A stretch of DNA of 64,000 nucleotides from Kitasatospora kifunensis (GCF_014203855.1 NZ_JACHJV010000001.1:248001-312000); one strand, 5' to 3'; positions 1-8,201 are shown, counted from the stretch's first letter. The notes: a model not told the origin generated them from the sequence alone. Numbers and translations are program-made.

Positions 1-658
1 CACCCCAGAGGACCAGGGCGGGGAGCGTCACGCGGTGCAGACGGCGGCGCAGCTTCGGGTCGTGCTGGTAGGGGTCGCCCGCATAGACCTGCAGGGTCTG
101 CTGGTTGGCGGCCAGCGCGGCCCGCTGCGCGTCGCTGAGAGCGGCCGGGTTGAGCCGGAAGGCCGGGTTGTGGAAGGCCAGTTGGCCGATCTCGGCCGGG
201 CTGAGCGAGCGGGTGTCGGCGATCTCGCGCGGATCCTTCACCAGGATCCCGGTCGCGTTGAGCAGGACCAGCGCGCCGAGTCGGCCGCGGGTGTCGCGCA
301 GCGCCATCTCGGCGGCGATCCAGCCACCGATCGAACTGCCGATGACTATGACCTCGTTCAGACCGAGGACGTCGAGCAGATCGAGGTACGCCTCGGCGAG
401 GTCGGCAACGCTGTCCACCCAGTCGGGGCGGGGCCGGCCGTCGAAGCCGGGGTGGGTCGGGGTGAGTACGTAGGCGTGCTCGGACAGTGCGGCCGCGAGC
501 CCGGCGACGGAGCGCGGGCCGGCCCCGCCGTGCAGCAGGAGCACGCCGCTGCCGCCGGACGCGGCCGCATCGCCCTGCTCGTCGACGGTCAGAGTCAGCC
601 CCTCGCCCAGGTCGAACGTCCGGGCCGGTCGGGTGGTTCGGGTAGTTGCGGTGGTCAT
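1..658 (-). CDS. alpha/beta hydrolase, C-terminus cut by window edge
   Basis: About 219 residues are visible from an ATG start; the rest runs off the left edge. The oxyanion-type HGGAGP motif (about residue 43) and the nucleophile elbow GSSIGG (about residue 108) mark an alpha/beta hydrolase of the small esterase/carboxylesterase type. The catalytic His and probably the acid lie outside the window. It is transcribed in the same direction as the PTS gene upstream, 128 bp away, with its own inverted-repeat region in between, so it is probably a separate unit. The substrate cannot be told from the sequence. Confidence 0.8.
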   Translation of the reverse strand, partial: MTTATTRTTRPARTFDLGEGLTLTVDEQGDAAASGGSGVLLLHGGAGPRSVAGLAAALSEHAYVLTPTHPGFDGRPRPDWVDSVADLAEAYLDLLDVLGLNEVIVIGSSIGGWIAAEMALRDTRGRLGALVLLNATGILVKDPREIADTRSLSPAEIGQLAFHNPAFRLNPAALSDAQRAALAANQQTLQVYAGDPYQHDPKLRRRLHRVTLPALVLWG

Positions 659-709
659 GGCGCAGCTCCTTGTCCTCGATACCAGCCGTGCTGGAGCCAA
701 GCCCTCTTT

Positions 710-770
710 GTGAGAGTTGACTCCCATAAGAGTAGAGAGCTCGCGTGGCATCATGCAAGTGAACTCTCAC
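710..770. promoter_or_regulatory. 9-bp inverted repeat in hydrolase upstream region
   Basis: GTGAGAGTT at 710-718 is repeated as its exact reverse complement AACTCTCAC at 762-770, 43 bp apart, upstream of the alpha/beta hydrolase start. A partly symmetric GAGTTGACTC lies at 714-723. The spacing suits two half-sites of a looping or dimeric regulator. No regulator gene is visible next to it. Confidence 0.4.
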
Positions 771-786
771 GATGAGGGCTGGCTCA

Positions 787-2340
787 CTACAGCGGGTCTG
801 GTCGCGCCGTGGCGCCGGGAGTTGACGCCGGATCGGCGAGAGGTTGCGTGCCCTGTTCGCCGAGAGGTTGCGTGCCCCGTTCGCTGAGAGGCGGCGCGTC
901 GAGTCCGCCGAGGGGCGGCGTGCCCCGTTCGCTGAGGGTTGGCGCGTTGAGTTCGCTCAGCATCGCCTTGGTGAAGCCGAAGTAGTAGGTGGCCAGGAAG
1001 CCCACCAGATAGCCGACGAACAGGCCGCCGGCGTAGACCAGCAGACTGCTCCCCAGACCGTGGTTGCCCTTCAGCAGCGGGAAGAGCGCCCATCCTGACG
1101 GGCCGATGGCCGTCGCGCCGACCTCGGTGCCCAGCATGCTGAAGAGGCCGATGAAGGCGCCGCCGGCCGCGCCACCGAGACAGGCGGTGACGAACGGGCG
1201 GCCGAGCGGCAGCGAGACACCGTAGATCAGCGGCTCCCCCACCCCCAGGAAACCGGTCGGCAAGGCGGACCTGATGGTGGCTCGGATCGAGGTGTTGTTC
1301 CGCAGCCGCAGATAGGCCGCCAGGGCGCAGCCGACCTGTCCGGCCCCTGCCATGGCCAGGATCGGCAGCAGCACGGTGTAGCCGCGTTCTTCGATGAGGG
1401 TGGTGTGGATCGGGATCAGCGCCTGGTGCAGGCCCAGCATCACCAGCGGCAGGAACAGCCCGCCCAGCAGCAGCCCGGCGAACACCCCACCCCGGGCCAT
1501 CAGCCAGGTCACCGCCGTGCCAACCGCGTTGGAGAGGTGTCCGGCGACGAACATCAGGCCGAACACCGTCACCAGGCCCGTGATCAGCAGCGTCAAGGTG
1601 GGCGTGAGGAGCACGTCCAGCGCCGTCGGCACCCAGCGACGGCAGCACCTCTCCACCCCGCTCGCCAGCGCCGCCGCGCCCAGTGCGCCCAGCACGCCGC
1701 CCTGGCCGGCCGTCAGCTGCTGGCCGAAGGCCGAGACGTGGGACACGCCCACGAAGACGATCACCGCCGCGGCGGCACCGCCGAGGACCGGTGTGCCGCC
1801 GCACTCCTTGGCCGTGTTGTAGCCGACGAACACCGCGATCAGCGACAGGAAACCGCCACTGATCGCGGTCAGCGCCGGGACCAGCGCGGGCAGCCAGTGC
1901 AGGGTGGTGAGCAGGCCGTTGATAGCCGCGATGACACCCGCCCCGATCAGCGCCGGGATCAGCGGGACGAAGATGTCGGCGATCCGACGCAGCACCACCT
2001 TGGCCGGTGTGGCGTTCCGCTGCCGCGCGGCGCCGCGGATGGCCGCCCCGCGCGCGGCCAGTTGCTCGGCGGTCGGCGCCGGGTGACGGCTCGCCACCAG
2101 TTCCTCGAAGGCCTGCGCGACCCGGGCGACGCCGGGGCCGAGGACGATCTGGTAGGTCTCGTCGTCGACCACGCCCAGCACGGCCGGGAGGGCGGCGAGC
2201 GCGGCCTCGTCCACCGTGGAGCGGTCGCGCAGGCCGAGCCGCAGCCGGGTCATGCAGTGGGCGACGCCAGTGATGTTGCCGGCCCCACCGAGCAGCGGCA
2301 GCATTGCGAGGGCGACTGCCCGGTCCTGGTCGGCGGACAT
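787..2340 (-). CDS. PTS sugar transporter, EIIB-EIIC fusion
   Basis: 517 residues. The N-terminal EIIB domain (about 1-90) carries the phosphorylatable Cys29 in HCMTRLRLG. The EIIC membrane domain (about 115-450) has the family signature GVGEPLIYGV, as in sucrose/N-acetylmuramate/trehalose-type permeases. No EIIA domain is fused, so phosphate must come from a separate EIIA. The last 55 residues are low complexity: five octapeptide units encoded by a 24-bp tandem repeat. It lies downstream of a Gfo/Idh oxidoreductase and a divergent ROK regulator, which suggests uptake of an amino sugar or disaccharide. The exact substrate is not determined. Confidence 0.85.
   Translation of the reverse strand: MSADQDRAVALAMLPLLGGAGNITGVAHCMTRLRLGLRDRSTVDEAALAALPAVLGVVDDETYQIVLGPGVARVAQAFEELVASRHPAPTAEQLAARGAAIRGAARQRNATPAKVVLRRIADIFVPLIPALIGAGVIAAINGLLTTLHWLPALVPALTAISGGFLSLIAVFVGYNTAKECGGTPVLGGAAAAVIVFVGVSHVSAFGQQLTAGQGGVLGALGAAALASGVERCCRRWVPTALDVLLTPTLTLLITGLVTVFGLMFVAGHLSNAVGTAVTWLMARGGVFAGLLLGGLFLPLVMLGLHQALIPIHTTLIEERGYTVLLPILAMAGAGQVGCALAAYLRLRNNTSIRATIRSALPTGFLGVGEPLIYGVSLPLGRPFVTACLGGAAGGAFIGLFSMLGTEVGATAIGPSGWALFPLLKGNHGLGSSLLVYAGGLFVGYLVGFLATYYFGFTKAMLSELNAPTLSERGTPPLGGLDAPPLSERGTQPLGEQGTQPLADPASTPGATARPDPL
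838..957. repeat. 5 x 24-bp in-frame tandem repeat
   Basis: Five consecutive 24-bp units, starting GAGAGGTTGCGTGCCC in the first, encode octads such as SERGTPPL, SERGTQPL and SELNAPTL at the C-terminus of the PTS protein. The units diverge at several bases but keep the period exactly, so reading frame is preserved. Confidence 0.85.
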
Positions 2341-2526
2341 GGTTCTGGCCTCACATGCTGTGCCGGTGGGCGGGGACCAGGCGCGCAGCGGAGGAGGTCA
2401 GGCCTCACCCGGCGTACACGGCCACCCGAAGCGGCGCTGCGAACGCGCGCGCCTCGCACCGACGGTAGCGGCCTGGGCGCGGACCAGCGGCCCGCCACGA
2501 GCCGAAGCGGCACCGATGGCGTCGAT

Positions 2527-2556
2527 CGGCGCAACGCGGCGCCGCGCATTGCGCCG
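2527..2556. terminator. GC-rich hairpin between small ORF and PTS gene
   Basis: CGGCGCAA at 2527-2534 pairs with TTGCGCCG at 2549-2556, and the inner CGCGGCGCCGCG is itself a palindrome. It lies just downstream of the small membrane ORF stop on the minus strand, with no U-tract. Confidence 0.45.
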
Positions 2557-2566
2557 CCGACCCCGC

Positions 2567-2592
2567 CCTCCTGATGGTCGCTGCTCAGGAGG
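2567..2592. terminator. 8-bp hairpin overlapping the small ORF stop
   Basis: CCTCCTGA at 2567-2574 pairs perfectly with TCAGGAGG at 2585-2592, which contains the stop codon of the 42-residue membrane protein. It could act with the hairpin just downstream to separate this gene from the PTS gene. Confidence 0.4.
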
Positions 2593-2713
2593 ACGAGATC
2601 GGGAAGGTGGCCAGCAGCGCGATCAGCAGGACCAGCACGGCGACGGCAAGCAGCACGACCAGCACGGCGGGCCAGCGGTGGGTGAGTCGGTGGGCGGGGT
2701 CGGTCCTGGTCAT
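2585..2713 (-). CDS. small single-pass membrane protein
   Basis: 42 residues: a short charged N-terminus (MTRTDPAHRLTHRW) and then one strongly hydrophobic span rich in Val and Leu (about residues 15-36). A GAGGACA-type ribosome binding site precedes the ATG. It sits between the Gfo/Idh oxidoreductase and the PTS transporter in the same direction, so it is probably co-transcribed. No family is recognised. The position suggests a small accessory or regulatory peptide at the membrane, but that is inference. Confidence 0.55.
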   Translation of the reverse strand: MTRTDPAHRLTHRWPAVLVVLLAVAVLVLLIALLATFPISSS

Positions 2714-2775
2714 GGCGGCCTGTCCTCTCGGTCCGAGGGTCCCGTTGGATCCAGTGTGGGCCACTCGGTGAGGAG

Positions 2776-3966
2776 CTACCCGGCGGGCTGCTCGGCGGGC
2801 TGCGCGCCGGCGAGCTCGACCGTGCGGCCCGAGGCGGCGGAGCGGCGGGCGGCCTCCAGCACGGTGAGTGCGGCCACCGCGTCCTCGGGGTCGACCGGGG
2901 CCGCCGCACCATGGCGCAGCGCGGCGACCACGCCGCTGTAGAAGGCGGGGTAGTCGCCGGGAAGCGAGGGGTGGGGTTTGGCGTCGTCGGGGGTACCCAG
3001 GACTCCCCAGTCCTGCTCGGCCACTGCGCCCCAGGCTGCCGTATCCCGGGTTGCCGTATCCGGGGCTTCCGGATCCGAGGCTGCCGTGCCCCGGGCTGCC
3101 GTATCCCAGGCTGCCGTGTCCTGGTGCGGGCCGGGGCGCAGCCCCGCGCGCAGGGCAGCCTCCTGCGGGTCCAGGCGCGGTGCGGTGTACCCGGCCCGGT
3201 CGCCCTGGACGCGCAGCCGTGGGCCGGGCTGCCCGGTCAGGGCGCTCATCCACAGGTGGGAGCGGACCCCACCGGCGTGGGTCAGGGCGATGAACGCGTC
3301 GTCCTCCACCAGGGCGCCGGGCCGTCGTACGTCGGTCTCGGCGTAGACCCGGTCGACCAGACCGAAGAGCTGCAGTGCCTGGTCGACCAGGTGGCTGCCC
3401 AGGTCGTACAGGATGCCGCCGGCCCAGGCGGGATCGGGATTCTCCTTCCAGCCGGGGGCCGGCTGCGGCCGCCAGCGCTCGAAGCGGGACTCGTAGCGGT
3501 GCACCGTGCCCAGTGCCCCCTGGGCCAACAGCTGCTGGACGGTTCGGAAGTCCGCGTCCCATCGGCGGTTCTGGAAGACCGTCAACAGCAGGCCCAGCTT
3601 CTTCGCCTGGTCGGCCAGCGCACGGGCCTGGGCGGCAGTGGCGGCCAGCGGCTTGTCGACCACGACGGGCAGGCCGGCTGCCAGCGCGGCGCGGGCCACC
3701 GGCAGGTGGGTGTGGTTGGGGGACGCCACCACGACCAGGTCGAGGGCTGCCGGGTCGGCGAGCAACTGCTCGGTGTCGGCGACCACGTGGACACCCGGGT
3801 GGTCGCGGGCCGCCTCGGCCCGGCGCCCGGGATCGGCCGTGACCACGGCCTGCAGCCGCAGGCCGGGCGTGGTGGCGATGAGCGGGGCGTGGAACGCGGA
3901 GCCGGCCAGGCCGTAGCCGACCAGGCCGACGCGGAGCGGAGCGCTGGTTTCGGTGGGGGTACCCAT
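2776..3966 (-). CDS. Gfo/Idh/MocA-family oxidoreductase
   Basis: 396 residues. The N-terminal Rossmann fold starts at RVGLVGYGLAGSAFHAP. The catalytic-lysine motif VVVDKPLAA and the GGILYDLGSHLVDQ motif, with Asp and His, are typical of NAD(P)-dependent sugar or inositol dehydrogenases. The ATG at 3966 gives the usual family length; a longer in-frame extension would run through the ROK gene and is rejected. An alanine-rich insert around residues 283-312 is encoded by a 15-bp tandem repeat. It is divergent from the ROK regulator over a shared palindromic operator, so it is probably ROK-controlled and acts on the sugar the PTS imports. Confidence 0.85.
   Translation of the reverse strand: MGTPTETSAPLRVGLVGYGLAGSAFHAPLIATTPGLRLQAVVTADPGRRAEAARDHPGVHVVADTEQLLADPAALDLVVVASPNHTHLPVARAALAAGLPVVVDKPLAATAAQARALADQAKKLGLLLTVFQNRRWDADFRTVQQLLAQGALGTVHRYESRFERWRPQPAPGWKENPDPAWAGGILYDLGSHLVDQALQLFGLVDRVYAETDVRRPGALVEDDAFIALTHAGGVRSHLWMSALTGQPGPRLRVQGDRAGYTAPRLDPQEAALRAGLRPGPHQDTAAWDTAARGTAASDPEAPDTATRDTAAWGAVAEQDWGVLGTPDDAKPHPSLPGDYPAFYSGVVAALRHGAAAPVDPEDAVAALTVLEAARRSAASGRTVELAGAQPAEQPAG
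3031..3120. repeat. 6 x 15-bp in-frame tandem repeat
   Basis: Six consecutive 15-bp units (type CCAGGCTGCCGTATC) lie inside the oxidoreductase gene and encode DTAAW/GTAAS-like pentapeptides on the minus strand. The period is exact, the bases are diverged, and the insert has no counterpart in the usual C-terminal fold. Confidence 0.9.
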
Positions 3967-3974
3967 GGACCCAG

Positions 3975-3995
3975 TTAAGCAACAGTGTTGTCTAA
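3975..3995. promoter_or_regulatory. probable ROK operator
   Basis: TTAAGCAACA and TGTTGTCTAA face each other around one central base, with 8 of 10 positions complementary. The site lies 8 bp upstream of the oxidoreductase start and about 27 bp upstream of the ROK start, so one bound repressor could block both divergent promoters. AT content is high against its surroundings. Confidence 0.7.
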
Positions 3996-4021
3996 GTGCA
4001 ATCAGCAGCAGAATGGTGCCC

Positions 4022-5104
4022 ATGAACACACCGCAGGCAGGCACTAACCTCACTGGGCTCCGCGACCACAACACCGCGCTGGTCCTGGGCTTGCTGCGGG
4101 CCGCCCGCCAGGGCAGCAGCCGGGTGGAACTGGCGGCCGGGACCGGCCTCACCCCGCAGGCGATCAGCAAGATCGTGGCCCGCCTGCTGGCCACCACGCT
4201 GATCGAGGAGGACGGACGCGGCGCCTCGACGGGCGGCAAACCGCGCACCCTGCTGCGGCTGCGCCCCGACGCGGGCTTCGCGGTCGGCGTCGAACTGGAC
4301 CGCCACGCCACCACCGTCCTGCTCGTGGACCTGAGCGGCGAGACCCGCTGCCGCACCACCGTGCCCGCGGGCCTGGCGGACGCACCCCCGCAGGACACCG
4401 TCGAGCTGATCGCCGCGACGGTGCGCGAGGTCGCCGCGGCGGCCCCGCCCGGCGCGAACGTGCTCGGCGTCGGCGTCGGCTGCCGAGGGCCGCTCGACCA
4501 GGCCACCGGCGTCCTGCACCGCCCGGCCGGGCTGTCGGCCTGGGACCGCTTCCCGTTGCGCGACGCGCTCGCCGCCCGGCTGGACCCGTGGCCGGTGCGA
4601 CTGGACAAGGACGCCAACACGGCCGCACTCGCCTGCGCCGCGCCGGGTCACACCGCCTACCTGCACTTCAGCGACGGCCTGGGCGCCGGGCTGCTGCTGG
4701 ACGGCGCCGTCTACCGCGGTGCCAGGACGAACGCGGGCGAGTTCGGCCACCAGGTGATCCAACTCGACGGCCCGGCGTGCGGCTGCGGCGCGCGCGGCTG
4801 CCTGGAGGCACTCTGCCTGGCGGCCCTGGCCACCGGCGACCACCGGGCGGCGGCCCGCCTCCTGGCGGTGGGGGTGGCCAACCTCGTCCAGCTGCTCGAC
4901 GTCGACCGGGTGGTGCTCGGCGGCCAGGTGGTCTTCGCCGCCCCCGAGCTGTACCTGGCGGAGCTCGCCGGGCAGTTGGCCGCACGGCTGCCGGACCGCG
5001 AGTGGCAGCGGGTCCCGGTCTCGCTCACCCCGGCCGGCCCGGCCGCCGTCGCGATCGGCGCGGCCGAACTCGTCCTCGGTCCACTCTTCGGGCGCCGCAC
5101 CTGA
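4022..5104 (+). CDS. ROK-family transcriptional repressor
   Basis: 360 residues from the ATG at 4022; another in-frame ATG lies 9 bp upstream. An N-terminal winged helix (about 10-70, with LTPQAISKIVARL as recognition region) precedes an ROK/NagC-type sugar-binding domain. Diagnostic motifs are NAGEFGHQ and the zinc site ACGCGARGCLEALC. The kinase-like DGLGAGLLLDG glycine loop is present. It is divergent from the Gfo/Idh-PTS unit across a 21-bp palindrome, and probably represses that unit and itself until a sugar (or sugar phosphate) binds. The ligand is unknown. Confidence 0.88.
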   Translation: MNTPQAGTNLTGLRDHNTALVLGLLRAARQGSSRVELAAGTGLTPQAISKIVARLLATTLIEEDGRGASTGGKPRTLLRLRPDAGFAVGVELDRHATTVLLVDLSGETRCRTTVPAGLADAPPQDTVELIAATVREVAAAAPPGANVLGVGVGCRGPLDQATGVLHRPAGLSAWDRFPLRDALAARLDPWPVRLDKDANTAALACAAPGHTAYLHFSDGLGAGLLLDGAVYRGARTNAGEFGHQVIQLDGPACGCGARGCLEALCLAALATGDHRAAARLLAVGVANLVQLLDVDRVVLGGQVVFAAPELYLAELAGQLAARLPDREWQRVPVSLTPAGPAAVAIGAAELVLGPLFGRRT

Positions 5105-5202
5105 GACGTCGGCCGCCCCTCCCCCGGCATACCTGCCCGCCGGAGATGTCATGGCCACGTCCGTTCAGTTCTTGACGCCAAGCGGGAGGCACAGGCCGGA
5201 CG

Positions 5203-5230
5203 TTGCACCATCATTCTCGGCAGCTATGCT
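5203..5230 (+). promoter_or_regulatory. candidate promoter of sugar porter gene
   Basis: TTGCAC, 16 bp and TATGCT resemble -35 and -10 boxes, about 100 bp upstream of the sugar porter start. The stretch is more AT-rich than its surroundings. Confidence 0.4.
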
Positions 5231-5278
5231 CTACTTCTCAAAGTCGAACTGGACAATGGCGTCCCAGTCAGATTCATT

Positions 5279-5332
5279 ACCTGAACGCCAGAAGTCCCTG
5301 TCACGTTCGCCAGGAACAAGGAGCGTTCAGGT
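5279..5332 (+). promoter_or_regulatory. inverted repeat overlapping porter start codon
   Basis: ACCTGAACG at 5279-5287 is exactly complementary to CGTTCAGGT at 5324-5332. The right arm sits between the Shine-Dalgarno AAGGAG (5318-5323) and the GTG start (5331), which it partly includes. A CGTTCAG copy also occurs at 5162-5168. It could be an operator with repeated half-sites or an RNA stem hiding the start. Confidence 0.4.
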
Positions 5333-6749
5333 GACCAGCACCGCCCAAGCGCCGCAGGTCCGCAGGCCCGGAGCCTCGGACAATCTCGGACACGTCATCT
5401 TCATCACGGCCGCCGCGGCAATGGGCGGGTTCCTCTTCGGCTACGACAGCTCCGTGATCAACGGTGCCGTCGCCGCCATCCGGGACAAGTACCACGTCGG
5501 CTCGGGCACGCTCGCCCAGGTGGTGGCCATTGCCCTGATCGGCAGCGCGATCGGCGCGGCGCTGGGCGGCCGGATGGCCGACCGCCTGGGCCGGATCCGG
5601 GTGATGCAGATAGCCGCCGCCCTCTTCACGGTGAGCGCGGTCGGCTCCGCCGTCCCGTTCTCGCTCTGGGACCTCGCCCTGTGGCGCGTGCTGGGCGGGA
5701 TCGGGATCGGCATGGCCTCGGTGATCGGCCCGGCCTACATCGCCGAGGTCGCACCGCCCGCCTACCGCGGCCGGCTCGGCTCGTTCCAGCAGGCGGCGAT
5801 CGTGATCGGCATCGCCGTCTCGCAGCTCGCCAACTACGGCATCCTGCAGGCCGCCGGCGGCAACCAGCGCGGCCACGTGCTGGGCCTGGAGGCCTGGCAG
5901 CTGATGCTCGGCGTGATGGTGATCCCCGCCGTGCTCTACGGGCTGCTCTCCTTCGCGATCCCCGAGTCGCCCCGGTTCCTGATCTCGACCGGCCGCACCG
6001 ACCGGGCCAAGGCCGTCATCGCCGAGGTCGAGGGCGCCGGCGCCGACCTCGACGCCCGGGTGGCCGAGATCGAGCACGCCATGCGCAGCGAGCACCGCTC
6101 CACCTTCAAGGACCTGCTCGGCGGACGGTTCGGCCTGCTGCCGATCGTCTGGGTCGGCATCGGCCTGTCGGTCTTCCAGCAACTGGTCGGCATCAACGTC
6201 GCGTTCTACTACTCCTCGACGCTGTGGCAGTCGGTGGGCATCGACCCGAGCTCCTCGTTCCTCTACTCGTTCACCACCTCGATCATCAACATCATCGGCA
6301 CCGTGGTCGCGATGGTCTTCGTCGACCGGATCGGCCGCAAGCCGCTCGCGGTGATCGGTTCGGCCGGCATGGCCATCGCCCTGGCCCTGGAGGCCTGGGC
6401 CTTCTCGGCCCGCACCGGCGCCGACTCCGCGCTCCCGCACGGCCAGGGGCTGCTGGCGCTGATCGCCGCCCACGCGTTCGTCTTCTTCTTCGCGCTCTCC
6501 TGGGGCGTGGTGGTCTGGGTGATGCTCGGCGAGATGTTCCCCAACCGGATCCGCGCGGCCGCCCTCGGCGTGGCGGCCGCCGCGCAGTGGGTCGCCAACT
6601 GGCTGATCACGGTGACGTTCCCGTCACTGTCGAGCTGGAACCTGGCCGGCACCTACGTGATCTACGCGGCGTTCGCGGTGCTCTCCATCCCGTTCGTGCT
6701 CAAGTTCGTCCGCGAGACCAAGGGCAAGTCCCTGGAGGAGATGGGCTGA
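5331..6749 (+). CDS. sugar porter family MFS transporter
   Basis: 472 residues with about 12 membrane spans. Sugar-porter signatures are present: GRMADRLGR after span 2, PESPRFL before the central loop, QQLVGINVAFYYSSTLW in span 7, DRIGRKPL, and a C-terminal RETKGKSLEE. The GTG at 5331 has AAGGAG 7 bp upstream and gives the normal family length; an in-frame ATG 180 bp earlier has no such site. It resembles GlcP/XylE-type proton symporters for hexose or pentose. The ROK gene upstream reads in the same direction, but a candidate promoter in the 226-bp gap suggests independent expression. Confidence 0.9.
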   Translation: MTSTAQAPQVRRPGASDNLGHVIFITAAAAMGGFLFGYDSSVINGAVAAIRDKYHVGSGTLAQVVAIALIGSAIGAALGGRMADRLGRIRVMQIAAALFTVSAVGSAVPFSLWDLALWRVLGGIGIGMASVIGPAYIAEVAPPAYRGRLGSFQQAAIVIGIAVSQLANYGILQAAGGNQRGHVLGLEAWQLMLGVMVIPAVLYGLLSFAIPESPRFLISTGRTDRAKAVIAEVEGAGADLDARVAEIEHAMRSEHRSTFKDLLGGRFGLLPIVWVGIGLSVFQQLVGINVAFYYSSTLWQSVGIDPSSSFLYSFTTSIINIIGTVVAMVFVDRIGRKPLAVIGSAGMAIALALEAWAFSARTGADSALPHGQGLLALIAAHAFVFFFALSWGVVVWVMLGEMFPNRIRAAALGVAAAAQWVANWLITVTFPSLSSWNLAGTYVIYAAFAVLSIPFVLKFVRETKGKSLEEMG

Positions 6750-6768
6750 TCCCTCTGTGACCGACAGC

Positions 6769-6809
6769 CGACGCCCCGGGCGGTAGCAAGGTCCGGGGCC
6801 TCGGCGTCG
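6769..6809 (+). terminator. hairpin after sugar porter
   Basis: CGACGCC at 6769-6775 pairs with GGCGTCG at 6803-6809, and inner CCGGG/CCGGGG runs extend the stem. It lies 20 bp after the porter stop. Confidence 0.5.
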
Positions 6810-6843
6810 AGAGGGCTTCAAGTTGCCCTAGGGTGTGCGCAGT

Positions 6844-6868
6844 TCCCGGCAGCGTCTCGCTGCCGGGA
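6844..6868 (+). terminator. perfect 11-bp hairpin before second MFS gene
   Basis: TCCCGGCAGCG and CGCTGCCGGGA form an 11-bp stem around a TCT loop, 28 bp upstream of the next start codon. It is either a second terminator for the porter or a leader hairpin of the next gene. Confidence 0.55.
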
Positions 6869-6896
6869 CTTCGTGCTTTCAGGGCGGAGTTTGATC

Positions 6897-8144
6897 ATGC
6901 GATACGCGCGCCTGCTGCGACGCCGTCCCATCCTGCTGCTGTGGGGAGCCCAGAGCGCCTCGGTGTTCGGCGACCGCCTGTACGCGATGGCCGTGATGTG
7001 GCTGGCCTGGGAACACGCCGGAGCCTCGGCCATGGGGCTGGTGGCCGTCGCCGAGTCGGCGCCCTACATCGTGCTCGGCACCGTCGGCCGGCGCCTGGTG
7101 GACCGGTTCGCGTCGCTCGGGTCGCTGGCCTGGGTGGACGCGGTGCGGCTGGTGCTGGTTGCCGCGCTGCCGTGGTCGTGGTCGCAGTTCGGCACCGCCG
7201 GGCTGGTCGTCTCGGCCGCCCTGCTGGGGATCGGCGGGGCCCTGTTCGACCCGAACCTGGGCGCCCTGGTGCCGGACCTGGTGGAGCCGGGCGAGGTCCA
7301 GGCGGTGAACGGGCTGATGGACCTGACCGGCCGGATCTCGCGGGTGGCCGGTCCAGGGTCGGCGGGGCTGCTGCTGGCGGTGATGCCGGTGGCCGGGCTG
7401 TTCTGGGTGGACGCGGCCACCTTCGGCGTCTCCGCGCTGGCTCTGCTGGGCGTGACCGCCCGGGCCCGGGCCGCCGGCGACCGGCCGGCGACCGGGGCCA
7501 CGGCGGCGGAGGGGTCGCACCCTCGGGCGTGGTCGCTGGTGCGGACCCGGCCGGAGACCGGCGTCGTGCTGGCGGTGCACGGGATCGGGATCTTCGCCGG
7601 GGCGGTGTCACTGGCGATGCCCGCACTACTGACCGCTCGGTTGGGAGCCGGGGCCGCCGCCTACGCGGCCGTGCTGGCATGCACTGGGGCCGGGGCCTTG
7701 GCCGGAAACCTGGTGGCGGGCAACGTGCGGCTGCCGGAGCCGCTGGCCGGGCTCTACTGCGGCGCGTGGGCCGTCTCCGGGCTGCTGCTGGCGGTGACGG
7801 GGCTGGCCGGGTCGCTTCCGGTGCTGCTGGCGCTGGCGGTGGCCTCAGGGGCGGTGTCGCCGTTCTTGCAGGTCGCGCTGTCCACACACTTCGCGTTGTT
7901 CGCTCCGGCCGCTCGCAGGCGGCTGCTGACGGTGGACCTGACCGTCATCCGCACCTGCGGGACGGCGGCGATGCTGTTCCTGCCCGCACTGGCCGCCGCT
8001 GACCCGGGGGCCGGGTTCCTGGCCGCCGGGTCGATCGTCGCGGCATGCGGGAGCCTGGGCGGGGTGCTGGTGCTCGCCATCGCCCGGAGGCGCCGTCCGT
8101 TGCCGTCCGTGGAACCGGTGCCGGAGCTCGCGGGGCGCGACTGA
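6897..8144 (+). CDS. MFS transporter, EntS/MFS_3-like exporter
   Basis: 415 residues, start ATG at 6897 with GGAG 7 bp upstream. About 11-12 hydrophobic spans with the N-terminal RRPILLLWGAQSASVFGDRL pattern, followed by VNGLMDLTGRISRVAGP, as in the MFS_3/enterobactin-exporter branch. A long loop near residues 195-215 separates the two halves. It stands alone between hairpins and has no biosynthetic partner nearby. The substrate is not predictable; small-molecule efflux is the usual role of the branch. Confidence 0.8.
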   Translation: MRYARLLRRRPILLLWGAQSASVFGDRLYAMAVMWLAWEHAGASAMGLVAVAESAPYIVLGTVGRRLVDRFASLGSLAWVDAVRLVLVAALPWSWSQFGTAGLVVSAALLGIGGALFDPNLGALVPDLVEPGEVQAVNGLMDLTGRISRVAGPGSAGLLLAVMPVAGLFWVDAATFGVSALALLGVTARARAAGDRPATGATAAEGSHPRAWSLVRTRPETGVVLAVHGIGIFAGAVSLAMPALLTARLGAGAAAYAAVLACTGAGALAGNLVAGNVRLPEPLAGLYCGAWAVSGLLLAVTGLAGSLPVLLALAVASGAVSPFLQVALSTHFALFAPAARRRLLTVDLTVIRTCGTAAMLFLPALAAADPGAGFLAAGSIVAACGSLGGVLVLAIARRRRPLPSVEPVPELAGRD

Positions 8145-8151
8145 CGGGCGC

Positions 8152-8182
8152 GGCCGGACCCCGCGAGGTGGGGCCCGGCCGG
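8152..8182. terminator. bidirectional hairpin between convergent genes
   Basis: CGGCCGGACCCC (8152-8163) and GGGGCCCGGCCG (8171-8182) pair at 11 of 12 positions around a 7-base loop. It lies between the convergent MFS and 87-residue genes. Confidence 0.7.
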
Positions 8183-8201
8183 TGTGCTGGTGGTGCTCAG
8201 G

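Noticed and set aside
3967..4620. N-terminal extension of the Gfo/Idh protein
   Set aside because: It would run antisense through the ROK gene and the operator; the Rossmann fold starts right after ATG 3966.
5151..5330. Upstream ATG start for the sugar porter
   Set aside because: It would add 60 non-conserved residues across a probable promoter; GTG 5331 has the better ribosome binding site and family length.
6886..6899. 16S rRNA 5' end-like GGAGTTTGATCATGC
   Set aside because: Chance match around the MFS ribosome binding site and start; followed by coding sequence, not rRNA.
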